Below are positions 7,061 to 12,776 of a stretch of DNA of 12,776 nucleotides, piece by piece. The translations under genes and the position numbers were made by a program. Position 1 is the stretch's first letter. Each line of letters starts with the position of its first letter. Source of the DNA: an uncultured Lactobacillus sp. Its GTDB lineage: Bacteria; Bacillota; Bacilli; Lactobacillales; Lactobacillaceae. The stretch lies in contig NZ_CABUIW010000061.1 of NCBI RefSeq assembly GCF_902491705.1, positions 1 to 12,776 on the forward strand, written 5' to 3'. Under the pieces are notes generated by a model. The model was not told the DNA's origin. It did not search any database and saw only the letters and a program-made list of their open reading frames with translations.

Positions 7061-7510
7061 TTATCTACGACAGGTAACCGTTAAAGCCTCACAAACGACT
7101 TTTAATGTATTGCCGTTGCGCTTCAAATATAAGCCGTTTGTAACTGGTGCAAAGATTCGATAACCTAGTTTAGTATTTTTTGCCATCAAGATTTTGCTAC
7201 TTACATGTTTATTTTGCCATTTTAAACTTAGTGGTTTATAAATTGGGCGGTTGTTAAATGCCTGATTGAAGCCTTTCATATAGTTAACAGTGATGCTATG
7301 CTTACGAACACGAATAGAAAAATGCTTTTTATAAGGCATACCGCCATCCATAATTTTATTAGCGTGCCAGTAGCCATGATATTTTGCTGGAATAGATGCA
7401 TAATGTAGGCTTGCTGCATTTGCTATCTCCGGTTTAGCAAAACCAAATAGTCCTAAAATACATAATAATGTGGCGAAAATGGTCACAAGTAATATTTTCT
7501 TTCGTTTCAT
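7061..7510 (-). CDS. Small secreted basic protein, P-x-K-x-x-G-x-W motif (member A)
   Basis: 149-residue protein of unknown function. A Sec signal peptide is clear: MKRKK, a hydrophobic stretch at residues 6-24, and a cleavage site near residue 32 (IANA/AS). The Cys in the hydrophobic core (TLLC) is not in a lipobox. The mature part is about 117 residues and strongly basic. It begins with ASIPAKYHGYW (residues 38-48), a motif shared with the divergent neighbour at 7699. The present C-terminus contains Cys140 and Cys147, unusual for lactobacillar secreted proteins. Another frame at this point would end in FNGYLS, resembling the neighbour's FNGY, so the end may be frameshifted. The Shine-Dalgarno GGAGG at 7521-7525 is 10 bases before the ATG at 7508-7510. 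Termination is probably at the hairpin 6986-7010. Confidence 0.8.
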   Translation of the reverse strand: MKRKKILLVTIFATLLCILGLFGFAKPEIANAASLHYASIPAKYHGYWHANKIMDGGMPYKKHFSIRVRKHSITVNYMKGFNQAFNNRPIYKPLSLKWQNKHVSSKILMAKNTKLGYRIFAPVTNGLYLKRNGNTLKVVCEALTVTCRR

Positions 7511-7532
7511 TATTCCAATGCCTCCGTAGTCA

Positions 7533-7572
7533 AATATAGCACCTGTGCACCAAAATAGCGGTGCCTATTTTG
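7533..7572. promoter_or_regulatory. Promoter/operator-like region between the divergent secreted-protein genes
   Basis: TATATT on the minus strand (7533-7538) is a possible -10 for the leftward gene. Directly upstream are direct repeats GCACC at 7539-7543 and 7547-7551, then a perfect 8-bp inverted repeat CAAAATAG (7551-7558) and CTATTTTG (7565-7572) around CGGTGC. There is no T run next to the hairpin, so an operator is a better guess than a terminator. Confidence 0.4.
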
Positions 7573-7698
7573 TCACTAATACCATTATTTTGAAATAAGC
7601 TATTTTTAATGTGTAAATATGATAACTATGAAGCATTTTAGAATTAAGCAGACTACAATAAAAAAGTAACGATAAATAAAAGAGTGAGGGTATTATTT

Positions 7699-8076
7699 AT
7701 GAAAGCAAAAAAGATTTTATTAGCTAGTGCCGCATTGGTTATGCTTGCACCAGCCGCAATTTCAACTAACGTAATCAGTGAAACCAATGTTAATACTGTT
7801 CAAGCTGCGTCTGTTTGGCATAAGGGGATGCCAAGTAAGCTTAGAGGCAATTGGCGCGGTAGAGGAATGACTTTGGAAGTAAGCAACAGAAATGTTTACT
7901 TTATGCCTGATAATGGAGCTGCGGTTTCTAAACAACGCGGATTAAAGTATCGTTATCTTGGACACAATGTCTACCAATATCATGTTAAATTTGTGGATGG
8001 ATCTAGTTATACCGGCAAAATAAAGATGGTTAACAGACACACCGTTAAATTTAATGGTTACACTTTAAAGAAGTAA
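7699..8076 (+). CDS. Small secreted basic protein, P-x-K-x-x-G-x-W motif (member B)
   Basis: 125-residue protein of unknown function with a Sec signal peptide: MKAKK, a hydrophobic core at residues 6-21, and cleavage near residue 36 (VQA/AS). The mature protein of about 89 residues is very basic and rich in Arg, Lys, Tyr and Val in alternating patterns that suggest beta strands. It starts with VWHKGMPSKLRGNWRG, sharing the P-x-K-x-x-G-x-W core with the divergently encoded protein at 7061, and ends FNGYTLKK. No cysteine is present and there is no anchor or cell-wall-binding repeat, so it is released or held by charge. I chose ATG 7699, not the in-frame GTG at 7684, because GAGGG at 7686-7690 lies 8 bases before the ATG. 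A possible -10, TACAAT, is at 7654-7659. Function is not recognised. Confidence 0.82.
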   Translation: MKAKKILLASAALVMLAPAAISTNVISETNVNTVQAASVWHKGMPSKLRGNWRGRGMTLEVSNRNVYFMPDNGAAVSKQRGLKYRYLGHNVYQYHVKFVDGSSYTGKIKMVNRHTVKFNGYTLKK

Positions 8077-8111
8077 CTTACATATCACTGAAGTTGAAAA
8101 TATAAACACAA

Positions 8112-8141
8112 AAAATCCTATCTCCGTAGAGGTAGGATTTT
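8112..8141. terminator. Bidirectional terminator between secreted protein B and the LPXTG gene
   Basis: AAAATCCTATCTC at 8112-8124 and GAGGTAGGATTTT at 8129-8141 form a 13-bp stem with one T-G wobble and a CGTA loop, flanked by an A tract and a T-rich run. It lies 35 bases after the plus-strand stop and 26 bases beyond the stop of the minus-strand gene. Confidence 0.9.
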
Positions 8142-8167
8142 ATTTTTGCCAAATAATAGCAATTCAA

Positions 8168-10309
8168 TTATTCTTTTCTCTTCTTGAAGTCTGTTAGGCC
8201 AAGAAGAGCACCGATAGCAGCAACTGCAAGACCAATTACACCAAGGTTTTCAGTATTTATAGATCCAGTCTGTGGCAATTCATTCTTGTTAGCCTTAACT
8301 GTAGCAACTTTAACCTTAGTAATTGGAGTGTTGTTCTTAGCGGTATGATGTACCATAGCTGTCGGTTTAACAGTAGGTGTGACTTTCTCGCTTCTATTCA
8401 TCTTTTCTGAAAGTGGACGAACAGGTTCATCACTTGGCTCAGCTTCTTTAACTTTGGCTACATTAGTTGGGTTAGCTTCAACATTTGTAACTTCATCGAC
8501 TTCACTTGATGGGGTTATTTCGTCATGTGGAGCTGGGGCAGTAGGGCTAGTTGGTTGAGTCGGCTGAGTTGGTTGTGTTGGATCAGTAGGTCCTTTTGAA
8601 GGAGTCACTGAAGGGGTAGTTGACCCTGTTTTACTGTAGATGAAAATTACGCTACCTAAACTAGTTTGGGCACCATCTAAGCTAATAGCTGGTGCAGCAT
8701 CAGGGTTGGTTACAGTGTAGCCTTTAATTGTTGGAGCAGTGTAAGCAACCATTTGTGCTGGAGTCCAGGCACCCCAAGTAGTTTGGTTAGTCTTTAAGTT
8801 CTGTTGACCTTTTCTAGTCATAGTAACTGTTTGAGTATCATACTTAACTGGAGTATCGGTTTCACGTTGAACGTAGATGTCACGAGTAGCTTGCTTAGTT
8901 TCGGTAACGTCTTTGATAAGTTGTTTAACAATGACAGTAACATCCCTAGCTGTAGTGGTCTTGTCTGGCCAATGAGTAATAACTTGGTAGACTTTACCAT
9001 TTTCATCAGTTGGGGTCTTAGTGTCTGGAACAACAGCCCAAGTAAAGGTTGTGCCTGGAATCTTGTTAGTTAAATCAACGTGGTTGTTAACTACACTTTC
9101 GGAACTTGGAGTATCGTCGCCTTGCCAAAGAGTAATGGTATTTTGAACAAGTGGTTCCAAGACGGTAACTTTGACATTAGTGTAAATGTACTTATCAACT
9201 GGCTTTTCTGGATTAGTTGGATCCATGTTCACTCCAGATTTATAGATAACCACTACGGTACCAGTTTGAACACCAGGCTTAGAAGTATCCACAATCTTAG
9301 TTGGATCTGAAGTATCCCATTTGAATCTTAATTCATCTTTATCAGCAGTATCAACAGCACCTTTAGCATCTTCTGGTGTTAACTTTTGATCAACGTGGGC
9401 AATTACAGTTCCATTTGCAGTAACAATTGGAATCAATTGAACTTCGAAGTTGATATCGTAATTCTTAACGACTTGAGAATCATCAAGACTATCACTGTTT
9501 GGCCAGTAAATAGTACCATCTGTGTTGTGATGTGGTAATAATCCCTTGAAGATGAGTGGTTCTTTGCTCTTATCAGCTGGAACTGCTTCTGCCCAACCTT
9601 CAAGACCATATTTATTACCATTAAAGTAGTATTCGCCATTTTTAAGACCAATCTTAGCTAAATCAGCATCAGAAATATCAGGACGATCGAGTTCCAGAGC
9701 ATGCAAAACATCTTCTCTAGTTAAATTTTGATCATCTGGTAATTTGGTGTTTATAGCATCTGCATCTGTTTTAGCTTCAGGTTTAGCCTCTGGCTTAGCT
9801 TGAGTAGACTCAGCAGTATTGTCTTTTGAAGTATTATCTTTTGGAACTGAAGTAGCAGTGGGATTAGACTTTTCCTGTTTGCCTTGTTCAGACTTAGTAG
9901 AATCAGGGGTTTCTACTTTTTTGTTTTCGGGTGTTTGCACAGGAGTTGTTTCCTGAGGTTTAGCTTCGCTAGTAGGGATGTCTTGATCTGTTTCTGCGTT
10001 TTCCTGTTTAATACCTTGAACCTTTACTTCAATTTCTTGCTTATCATCATTAACTGGATCGCTGTGACTTATATCAGTCTTAGAATCTGCTTGATTTTCA
10101 TCTAATGATTGTTTTTGTTCATTGCTATTTGTTTGGACATTTTCTATTCGAGCGGTCCCACTATTAGTGTTGACTCCAGCTGCGTGAACAACTGGACCTG
10201 TCTGTGTTGCAAACAAGATGCCCACTAATACTGAGACAACGCCGATTGTTAATTTACGAAGTGCAAAGCTCGGGTGTTTTTCACCTTGAACAAATAATTT
10301 TTTATTCTT
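8168..10309 (-). CDS. LPXTG cell-wall surface protein with YSIRK-like signal and Muc_B2-like domain; start codon unresolved
   Basis: Sortase-anchored surface protein, about 713 residues if counted from 10309. Order: YSIRK-like signal SFALRKLTIGVVSVLVG at about 14-30, with cleavage near VHA/AG; a charged E/K/Q/S/T-rich stretch, roughly 45-190; a folded region to about 285; two Rib-like beta segments, roughly 285-385 and 385-465; a Muc_B2-like domain (ATRDIYVQ, PVKYDTQTVTMTRKG, WTPA, P-x-I-x-GYTV) about 474-560; a P-T-Q repeat linker near 575-595; then LPQTG (8264-8278), a membrane helix and KKRKE. These domains suggest adhesion to mucus, but binding is not shown. The signal has no in-frame ATG, GTG or TTG until a GTG at 10225 inside its hydrophobic core. 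AAGGA at 10316-10320 places AAG (10307-10309) exactly where ATG is expected. Translation may start at a rare codon (ATA 10315, AAG) or be lost. Confidence 0.85.
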   Translation of the reverse strand, partial: KNKKLFVQGEKHPSFALRKLTIGVVSVLVGILFATQTGPVVHAAGVNTNSGTARIENVQTNSNEQKQSLDENQADSKTDISHSDPVNDDKQEIEVKVQGIKQENAETDQDIPTSEAKPQETTPVQTPENKKVETPDSTKSEQGKQEKSNPTATSVPKDNTSKDNTAESTQAKPEAKPEAKTDADAINTKLPDDQNLTREDVLHALELDRPDISDADLAKIGLKNGEYYFNGNKYGLEGWAEAVPADKSKEPLIFKGLLPHHNTDGTIYWPNSDSLDDSQVVKNYDINFEVQLIPIVTANGTVIAHVDQKLTPEDAKGAVDTADKDELRFKWDTSDPTKIVDTSKPGVQTGTVVVIYKSGVNMDPTNPEKPVDKYIYTNVKVTVLEPLVQNTITLWQGDDTPSSESVVNNHVDLTNKIPGTTFTWAVVPDTKTPTDENGKVYQVITHWPDKTTTARDVTVIVKQLIKDVTETKQATRDIYVQRETDTPVKYDTQTVTMTRKGQQNLKTNQTTWGAWTPAQMVAYTAPTIKGYTVTNPDAAPAISLDGAQTSLGSVIFIYSKTGSTTPSVTPSKGPTDPTQPTQPTQPTSPTAPAPHDEITPSSEVDEVTNVEANPTNVAKVKEAEPSDEPVRPLSEKMNRSEKVTPTVKPTAMVHHTAKNNTPITKVKVATVKANKNELPQTGSINTENLGVIGLAVAAIGALLGLTDFKKRKE

Positions 10310-10482
10310 GCTTATTCCTTCAATCTTTACATTTTCTGTTATGTTTTTTAGGCCTTCTGCTTTAATTACCTCATTTCTTAACGTCTATATCTGCCCTCGG
10401 CTATATGATAGTCCCTTTATTAAGCAAAAGACAGCGGTTTCATAAAAAATAAAAGTGATTGTTATATAAATCTCAATGGTGA

Positions 10483-10510
10483 TTGCATTCTTATCAAAAG
10501 CAAATATAAT
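10483..10510 (+). promoter_or_regulatory. Promoter of the XRE regulator gene
   Basis: TTGCAT at 10483-10488, a 16-base spacer and a perfect TATAAT at 10505-10510. The predicted start near 10517 gives a leader of about 43 bases before the ATT start at 10560. Confidence 0.7.
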
Positions 10511-10542
10511 ATGAAGTATACTACATGAAGCGAGCTTCATAT
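10509..10542 (+). promoter_or_regulatory. Inverted repeats in the XRE leader, likely operator
   Basis: ATGAAGC (10525-10531) and GCTTCAT (10534-10540) are perfect inverted arms separated by GA. A further ATGAAG half-site lies at 10511-10516, extending ATATGAAG/CTTCATAT (10509-10516 and 10535-10542). AGTATACT (10515-10522) is an 8-bp palindrome over the predicted transcription start. The cluster overlaps the -10 and leader, a fitting place for autorepression. In RNA, ATGAAG/CTTCAT could form a hairpin just before the ribosome binding site. Confidence 0.5.
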
Positions 10543-10559
10543 TTTGGAAGGCGATAACC

Positions 10560-10781
10560 ATTAATAATTTAGTTAGAGAAAAAAGAAAAGACGCTGGACT
10601 CACTCAACGTGAACTGGCAGAAAAAGTTGATGTGACAGAACGGACGATAATTTCAATTGAGAGGGGAAAATATAAGCCTTCCATTGTCTTGGCATATAAA
10701 TTAGCGCAGGTATTTAATATCTCGATTGAAAAGCTATTTTGTTTGAAAGAGTATGTTGAAAATGAAAAAATTGAAAAGTAA
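10560..10781 (+). CDS. Small XRE/Cro-CI helix-turn-helix regulator with an ATT start
   Basis: 73-residue DNA-binding protein of the short XRE type. It opens INNLVREKRKDAGLTQRELA (residue 1 read as Met), then EKVDVTERTIISIERGKYKPS, the classic helix-turn-helix at about residues 14-37. YKLAQVFNISIEKLF at 46-60 is the typical end of this family, followed by a charged tail. The frame has no ATG, GTG or TTG from the upstream stop at 10512 to a GTG at codon 25, inside the HTH. GGAAGG at 10546-10551 lies 8 bases before ATT 10560, and homologues usually begin at this point, so ATT is the best start. It overlaps the downstream membrane-protein gene by 20 bases, so the two are cotranscribed and probably translationally coupled. 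It probably represses its own promoter. It would be missed by gene finders that allow only ATG/GTG/TTG. Confidence 0.85.
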   Translation: MNNLVREKRKDAGLTQRELAEKVDVTERTIISIERGKYKPSIVLAYKLAQVFNISIEKLFCLKEYVENEKIEK

Positions 10782-11187
10782 AAATTGGGAGATTCTATGT
10801 TATGCAGTATTAGCTATAGGTTGGGGCGCATTATTAATTTTTGATTTGATCAATAAGGACGGTTGGCGTGCTATTAAGGACTGTATCTGGATGTTGATCT
10901 TTGGTTTCTTTGCTTTTGGTTATTATAAATTCGGCATCGAAAAAGAGGATGAACGAGATGAATTTGTAAAAGCTAAAACAGAGCAAAAGATGTATCGAAT
11001 AGCTTACTTCTTAATAGTTGTCTTAGGTACTATCTTTGTAATTGCAGCTGGCATAGTTGATCATAATGAAGGTGTTACTACACCAACTATGATTTTGATG
11101 AGCATTGGCGTAGTTTTACTGTTACTTTGGAATCTCCTAACAGTTATTGAAATTGTGTTAAGTATTGTAAATGATCGAAATAATTAA
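10762..11187 (+). CDS. Four-helix membrane protein coupled to the XRE regulator (DUF2178-like)
   Basis: 141-residue membrane protein (144 if started at ATG 10753). Four hydrophobic helices lie at about residues 9-31, 36-56, 80-102 and 108-133. Between helices 2 and 3 is a charged cytoplasmic loop, GIEKEDERDEFVKAKTEQK, whose DERDE...KA pattern resembles DUF2178-type proteins that often accompany small XRE regulators in Firmicutes. Biochemical function is unknown. The start at 10762 is preferred because AAAGAG at 10746-10751 is 10 bases upstream, against 1 base for 10753. Either choice overlaps the end of the XRE gene. The pair recalls one-component sensing modules in which a membrane partner modulates the small regulator, but nothing in the sequence proves it. 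A terminator follows directly. Confidence 0.82.
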   Translation: MKKLKSKNWEILCYAVLAIGWGALLIFDLINKDGWRAIKDCIWMLIFGFFAFGYYKFGIEKEDERDEFVKAKTEQKMYRIAYFLIVVLGTIFVIAAGIVDHNEGVTTPTMILMSIGVVLLLLWNLLTVIEIVLSIVNDRNN

Positions 11188-11193
11188 AGTTCT

Positions 11194-11225
11194 GTACTGC
11201 TTATTGTGTAAGCAGTACTTTTTTT
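11194..11225 (+). terminator. Terminator of the XRE-membrane protein operon
   Basis: GTACTGCTTA (11194-11203) and TAAGCAGTAC (11209-11218) make a perfect 10-bp stem with loop TTGTG and seven Ts, starting 7 bases after the stop codon. Confidence 0.93.
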
Positions 11226-11245
11226 ATTTTTCATAGGCATATAAA

Positions 11246-11272
11246 GTGACAAATACTCCAAAACGGTATAAA
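11246..11272 (+). promoter_or_regulatory. Promoter candidate for the rclA-like gene
   Basis: GTGACA at 11246-11251 (5 of 6 to TTGACA) and TATAAA at 11267-11272 with a short 15-base spacer. The suboptimal spacing could mean activator dependence, for example oxidant induction, but no operator is recognisable. Confidence 0.35.
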
Positions 11273-11314
11273 TTTAGGAAAAACATAACTTACAAAATGT
11301 TAGAGGATGCAATT

Positions 11315-12646
11315 ATGGAAAAGAAGAAAAACATCATTATTGGTTTCGGTAAAGGCGGCAAGACGCTCGCTAAGTTTTTAGCACAAAAAGGTGAAGAAGT
11401 TGTTGTCATTGAAAAGTCTAATCAAATGTATGGCGGCACCTGCATCAATATTGCTTGCCTTCCTTCAAAAAGATTAATCATCGAAGCAGCTAACGGCGTT
11501 GAATTTACAGATGCTGTTAACGGCAAGAATGAAATGACTGCTTTCTTGCGTAATAAGAATTATCACATGCTAGCAGATGAACCAACTGTTACAGTGCTTG
11601 ATGGTGAGGCTAAATTTATTGGTGATCATCAAGTTGAAGTAGCAACTACAGATGGTCAAACTGTTCAATATGAAGGCGAACGAATCTTCATCAATACTGG
11701 AGCCGTTCCAGTTATCTTGCCAATTCCTGGATTAAAGGACAGCCCATATTTGCTTGATTCAACTGCCGCAATGGATCAAAAGAATTTGCCTAAACGACTA
11801 GTGATCATTGGTGCTGGCTACATTGGACTTGAATTTGCGGCAATGTTTGCAAGATACGGCAGTAAGGTAACTGTGCTGGATCATAAGAGTGCTTTTATTC
11901 CGCGTGAAGACGATGATATCAGCTCTGCAGTTAAGAAGGATCTTGAAGAATTAGGCGTTAAGTTTGAACTTGGCGTTGATATTAAGCAAGTGATTAACAA
12001 AGAAGATCATGTCGAAGTCGAATATGAAAAAGACGGTGAAGTATTCACTGCAGAAGGCGATAGAGTACTTGCGGCAACGGGTAGAAGAGCTAACACCGAA
12101 AACTTGGGCTTAGAAAACACTGATATTAAAACAGATGAACGCGGCAATATTGTCGTAAATGATCATCTTGAGACCAATGTTAAAAACGTCTGGGCAATCG
12201 GTGATGTCAAAGGCGGCTTGCAATTCACCTATATTTCACTTGATGACTACCGCATTATTAGAAGTCAATTGTTCGGCGATGGCTCATATAATTTAGCTAG
12301 TCGCAAGACAGTTCCATACAGTGTCTTCATTGAGCCACCTTTGTCAGAAGTTGGCTTAACTGAAGAGCAGGCTAAAAAGGAAAATATTAACTACAAATTA
12401 TTCAAATTGCCAGTTGCTGCTATTCCAAAGGCTAGAGTTGCCAAGAATACGCACGGACTTTTCAAGGCGTTGGTTGATCCTGAAACAGAACAAATTTTAG
12501 GTGCAACATTATACGGCCTTGAATCACATGAATTGATTAACATGATTGCTTTGGCAATGAAGGCTAAGTTGCCATATACAATGTTGCGTGATCAAATCTA
12601 CACTCACCCAACGATGAGTGAAGCTTTCAACGATTTATTTAAGTAA
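11315..12646 (+). CDS. rclA: RclA-like FAD/NAD(P)-dependent disulfide oxidoreductase (copper(II) reductase)
   Basis: 443-residue cytosolic flavoprotein of the pyridine-nucleotide disulfide oxidoreductase class. Order: FAD site IIIGFGKGGKTLA (8-19); redox pair GGTCINIACLPSK with Cys43 and Cys48; NAD(P) site IIGAGYIGLEFA (164-175); second FAD motif AIGDVKGG (294-301); C-terminal dimerisation domain with the His431-Pro...Glu436 dyad. The stretches NEMTAFLRNKNYHMLAD, LQFTYISLDDYRI and PVAAIPKARV match my recollection of E. coli RclA, which reduces Cu(II) and protects against hypochlorous acid; they separate it from lipoamide dehydrogenase, glutathione reductase and MerA. In a lactobacillus this would suit defence against neutrophil oxidants or copper. 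ATG 11315 is preferred, with GAGGA at 11303-11307 seven bases upstream; the frame stays open to a GTG at 11246, but that lies in the promoter. No rclR, rclB or rclC is adjacent. Confidence 0.9.
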   Translation: MEKKKNIIIGFGKGGKTLAKFLAQKGEEVVVIEKSNQMYGGTCINIACLPSKRLIIEAANGVEFTDAVNGKNEMTAFLRNKNYHMLADEPTVTVLDGEAKFIGDHQVEVATTDGQTVQYEGERIFINTGAVPVILPIPGLKDSPYLLDSTAAMDQKNLPKRLVIIGAGYIGLEFAAMFARYGSKVTVLDHKSAFIPREDDDISSAVKKDLEELGVKFELGVDIKQVINKEDHVEVEYEKDGEVFTAEGDRVLAATGRRANTENLGLENTDIKTDERGNIVVNDHLETNVKNVWAIGDVKGGLQFTYISLDDYRIIRSQLFGDGSYNLASRKTVPYSVFIEPPLSEVGLTEEQAKKENINYKLFKLPVAAIPKARVAKNTHGLFKALVDPETEQILGATLYGLESHELINMIALAMKAKLPYTMLRDQIYTHPTMSEAFNDLFK

Positions 12647-12654
12647 TAACAAAA

Positions 12655-12684
12655 AGAGGCGCTAGAATTTCTAGTGCCTTTTTT
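12655..12684 (+). terminator. Terminator of the rclA-like gene
   Basis: GGCGCTAG (12658-12665) pairs with CTAGTGCC (12671-12678), with one G-T wobble and a short AT loop, followed by six Ts. The remaining bases to 12776 contain no gene or site I can support. Confidence 0.85.
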
Positions 12685-12776
12685 CTACGTAAAGTCAAGT
12701 CTCATCTAGGGTTAGACCTGATATTTTTAGATAATTGTCCTTGATTGTTTTTTGAGGGCCGATTTATTTTTCGTTG

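Noticed and set aside
8530..8585. Period-9 DNA repeat as a separate repeat element
   Set aside because: It is simply the coding sequence of the P-T-Q wall-spanning linker of the LPXTG protein.
8804..9310. Plus-strand ORFs inside the LPXTG gene
   Set aside because: They are antisense to a clear repeat- and domain-containing coding sequence and have no ribosome binding sites.
10525..10557. Ten-codon upstream ORF before the XRE gene
   Set aside because: It ends 2 bases before the ATT start, which is suggestive of coupling, but it has no ribosome binding site and its sequence is fully explained by the inverted repeat.
10385..10603. 72-residue minus-strand ORF
   Set aside because: It overlaps the XRE gene and its promoter on the other strand, has no ribosome binding site, and its composition reflects antisense of coding sequence.
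11246..11314. N-terminal extension of the RclA-like protein from a GTG at 11246
   Set aside because: RclA proteins begin close to the FAD-binding strand; ATG 11315 has a well-placed Shine-Dalgarno, and the extension overlaps the promoter candidate.
12685..12776. Possible regulatory RNA or gene end after the rclA-like terminator
   Set aside because: Only a weak GTCT/AGAC pairing is visible and the window ends before any supporting context.

Overview
The window looks like chromosome from an AT-rich Lactobacillus, most likely of the acidophilus/crispatus/helveticus group. Supporting signs are strong AGGAGG-type ribosome binding sites, U-tailed intrinsic terminators after most genes, a YSIRK-like signal plus LPQTG anchor on a surface protein with a mucus-binding-type domain, and a ROK fructokinase next to a DegV protein. 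Species assignment is inference; no rRNA or marker gene is present.

Left part (1-4027): a DegV/FakB fatty-acid-binding protein, a zinc-type ROK fructokinase and a YczE-like membrane protein lie on the plus strand, each with its own terminator or promoter signal. They converge on a minus-strand Mbeg1-like (DUF2974) alpha/beta hydrolase gene. That gene is broken by one in-frame TAA just before its nucleophile motif.

Middle (4150-7010): two identical tRNA-Thr genes (anticodon AGT), each with its own promoter and near-identical terminator, form a tandem duplication. They are followed by a two-gene operon of a DHA2-type MFS drug exporter and a LysR regulator. Near-identical hairpins, in inverted orientation, lie on both sides of this operon.

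Cell-surface part (7061-10309): two small, basic, secreted proteins are divergently transcribed and share a P-x-K-x-x-G-x-W motif just after the signal peptide. The first may have a frameshifted C-terminus. Next, on the minus strand, is a roughly 713-residue LPXTG surface protein whose full YSIRK-like signal has no canonical start codon; AAG stands where ATG is expected after the Shine-Dalgarno.

Right part (10483-12684): a small XRE regulator, apparently starting with ATT behind a good Shine-Dalgarno, overlaps a four-helix membrane protein gene. The promoter region holds inverted repeats suited to autoregulation. The last gene is a homologue of RclA, the flavin copper reductase of reactive-chlorine resistance, with its C-x4-C pair at residues 43 and 48.

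No CRISPR array, insertion sequence, phage gene or clearly new multigene system was found. The most interesting signals are the start-codon anomalies facing each other across 10310-10559, the A34 tRNA-Thr duplication and the secreted-protein pair.
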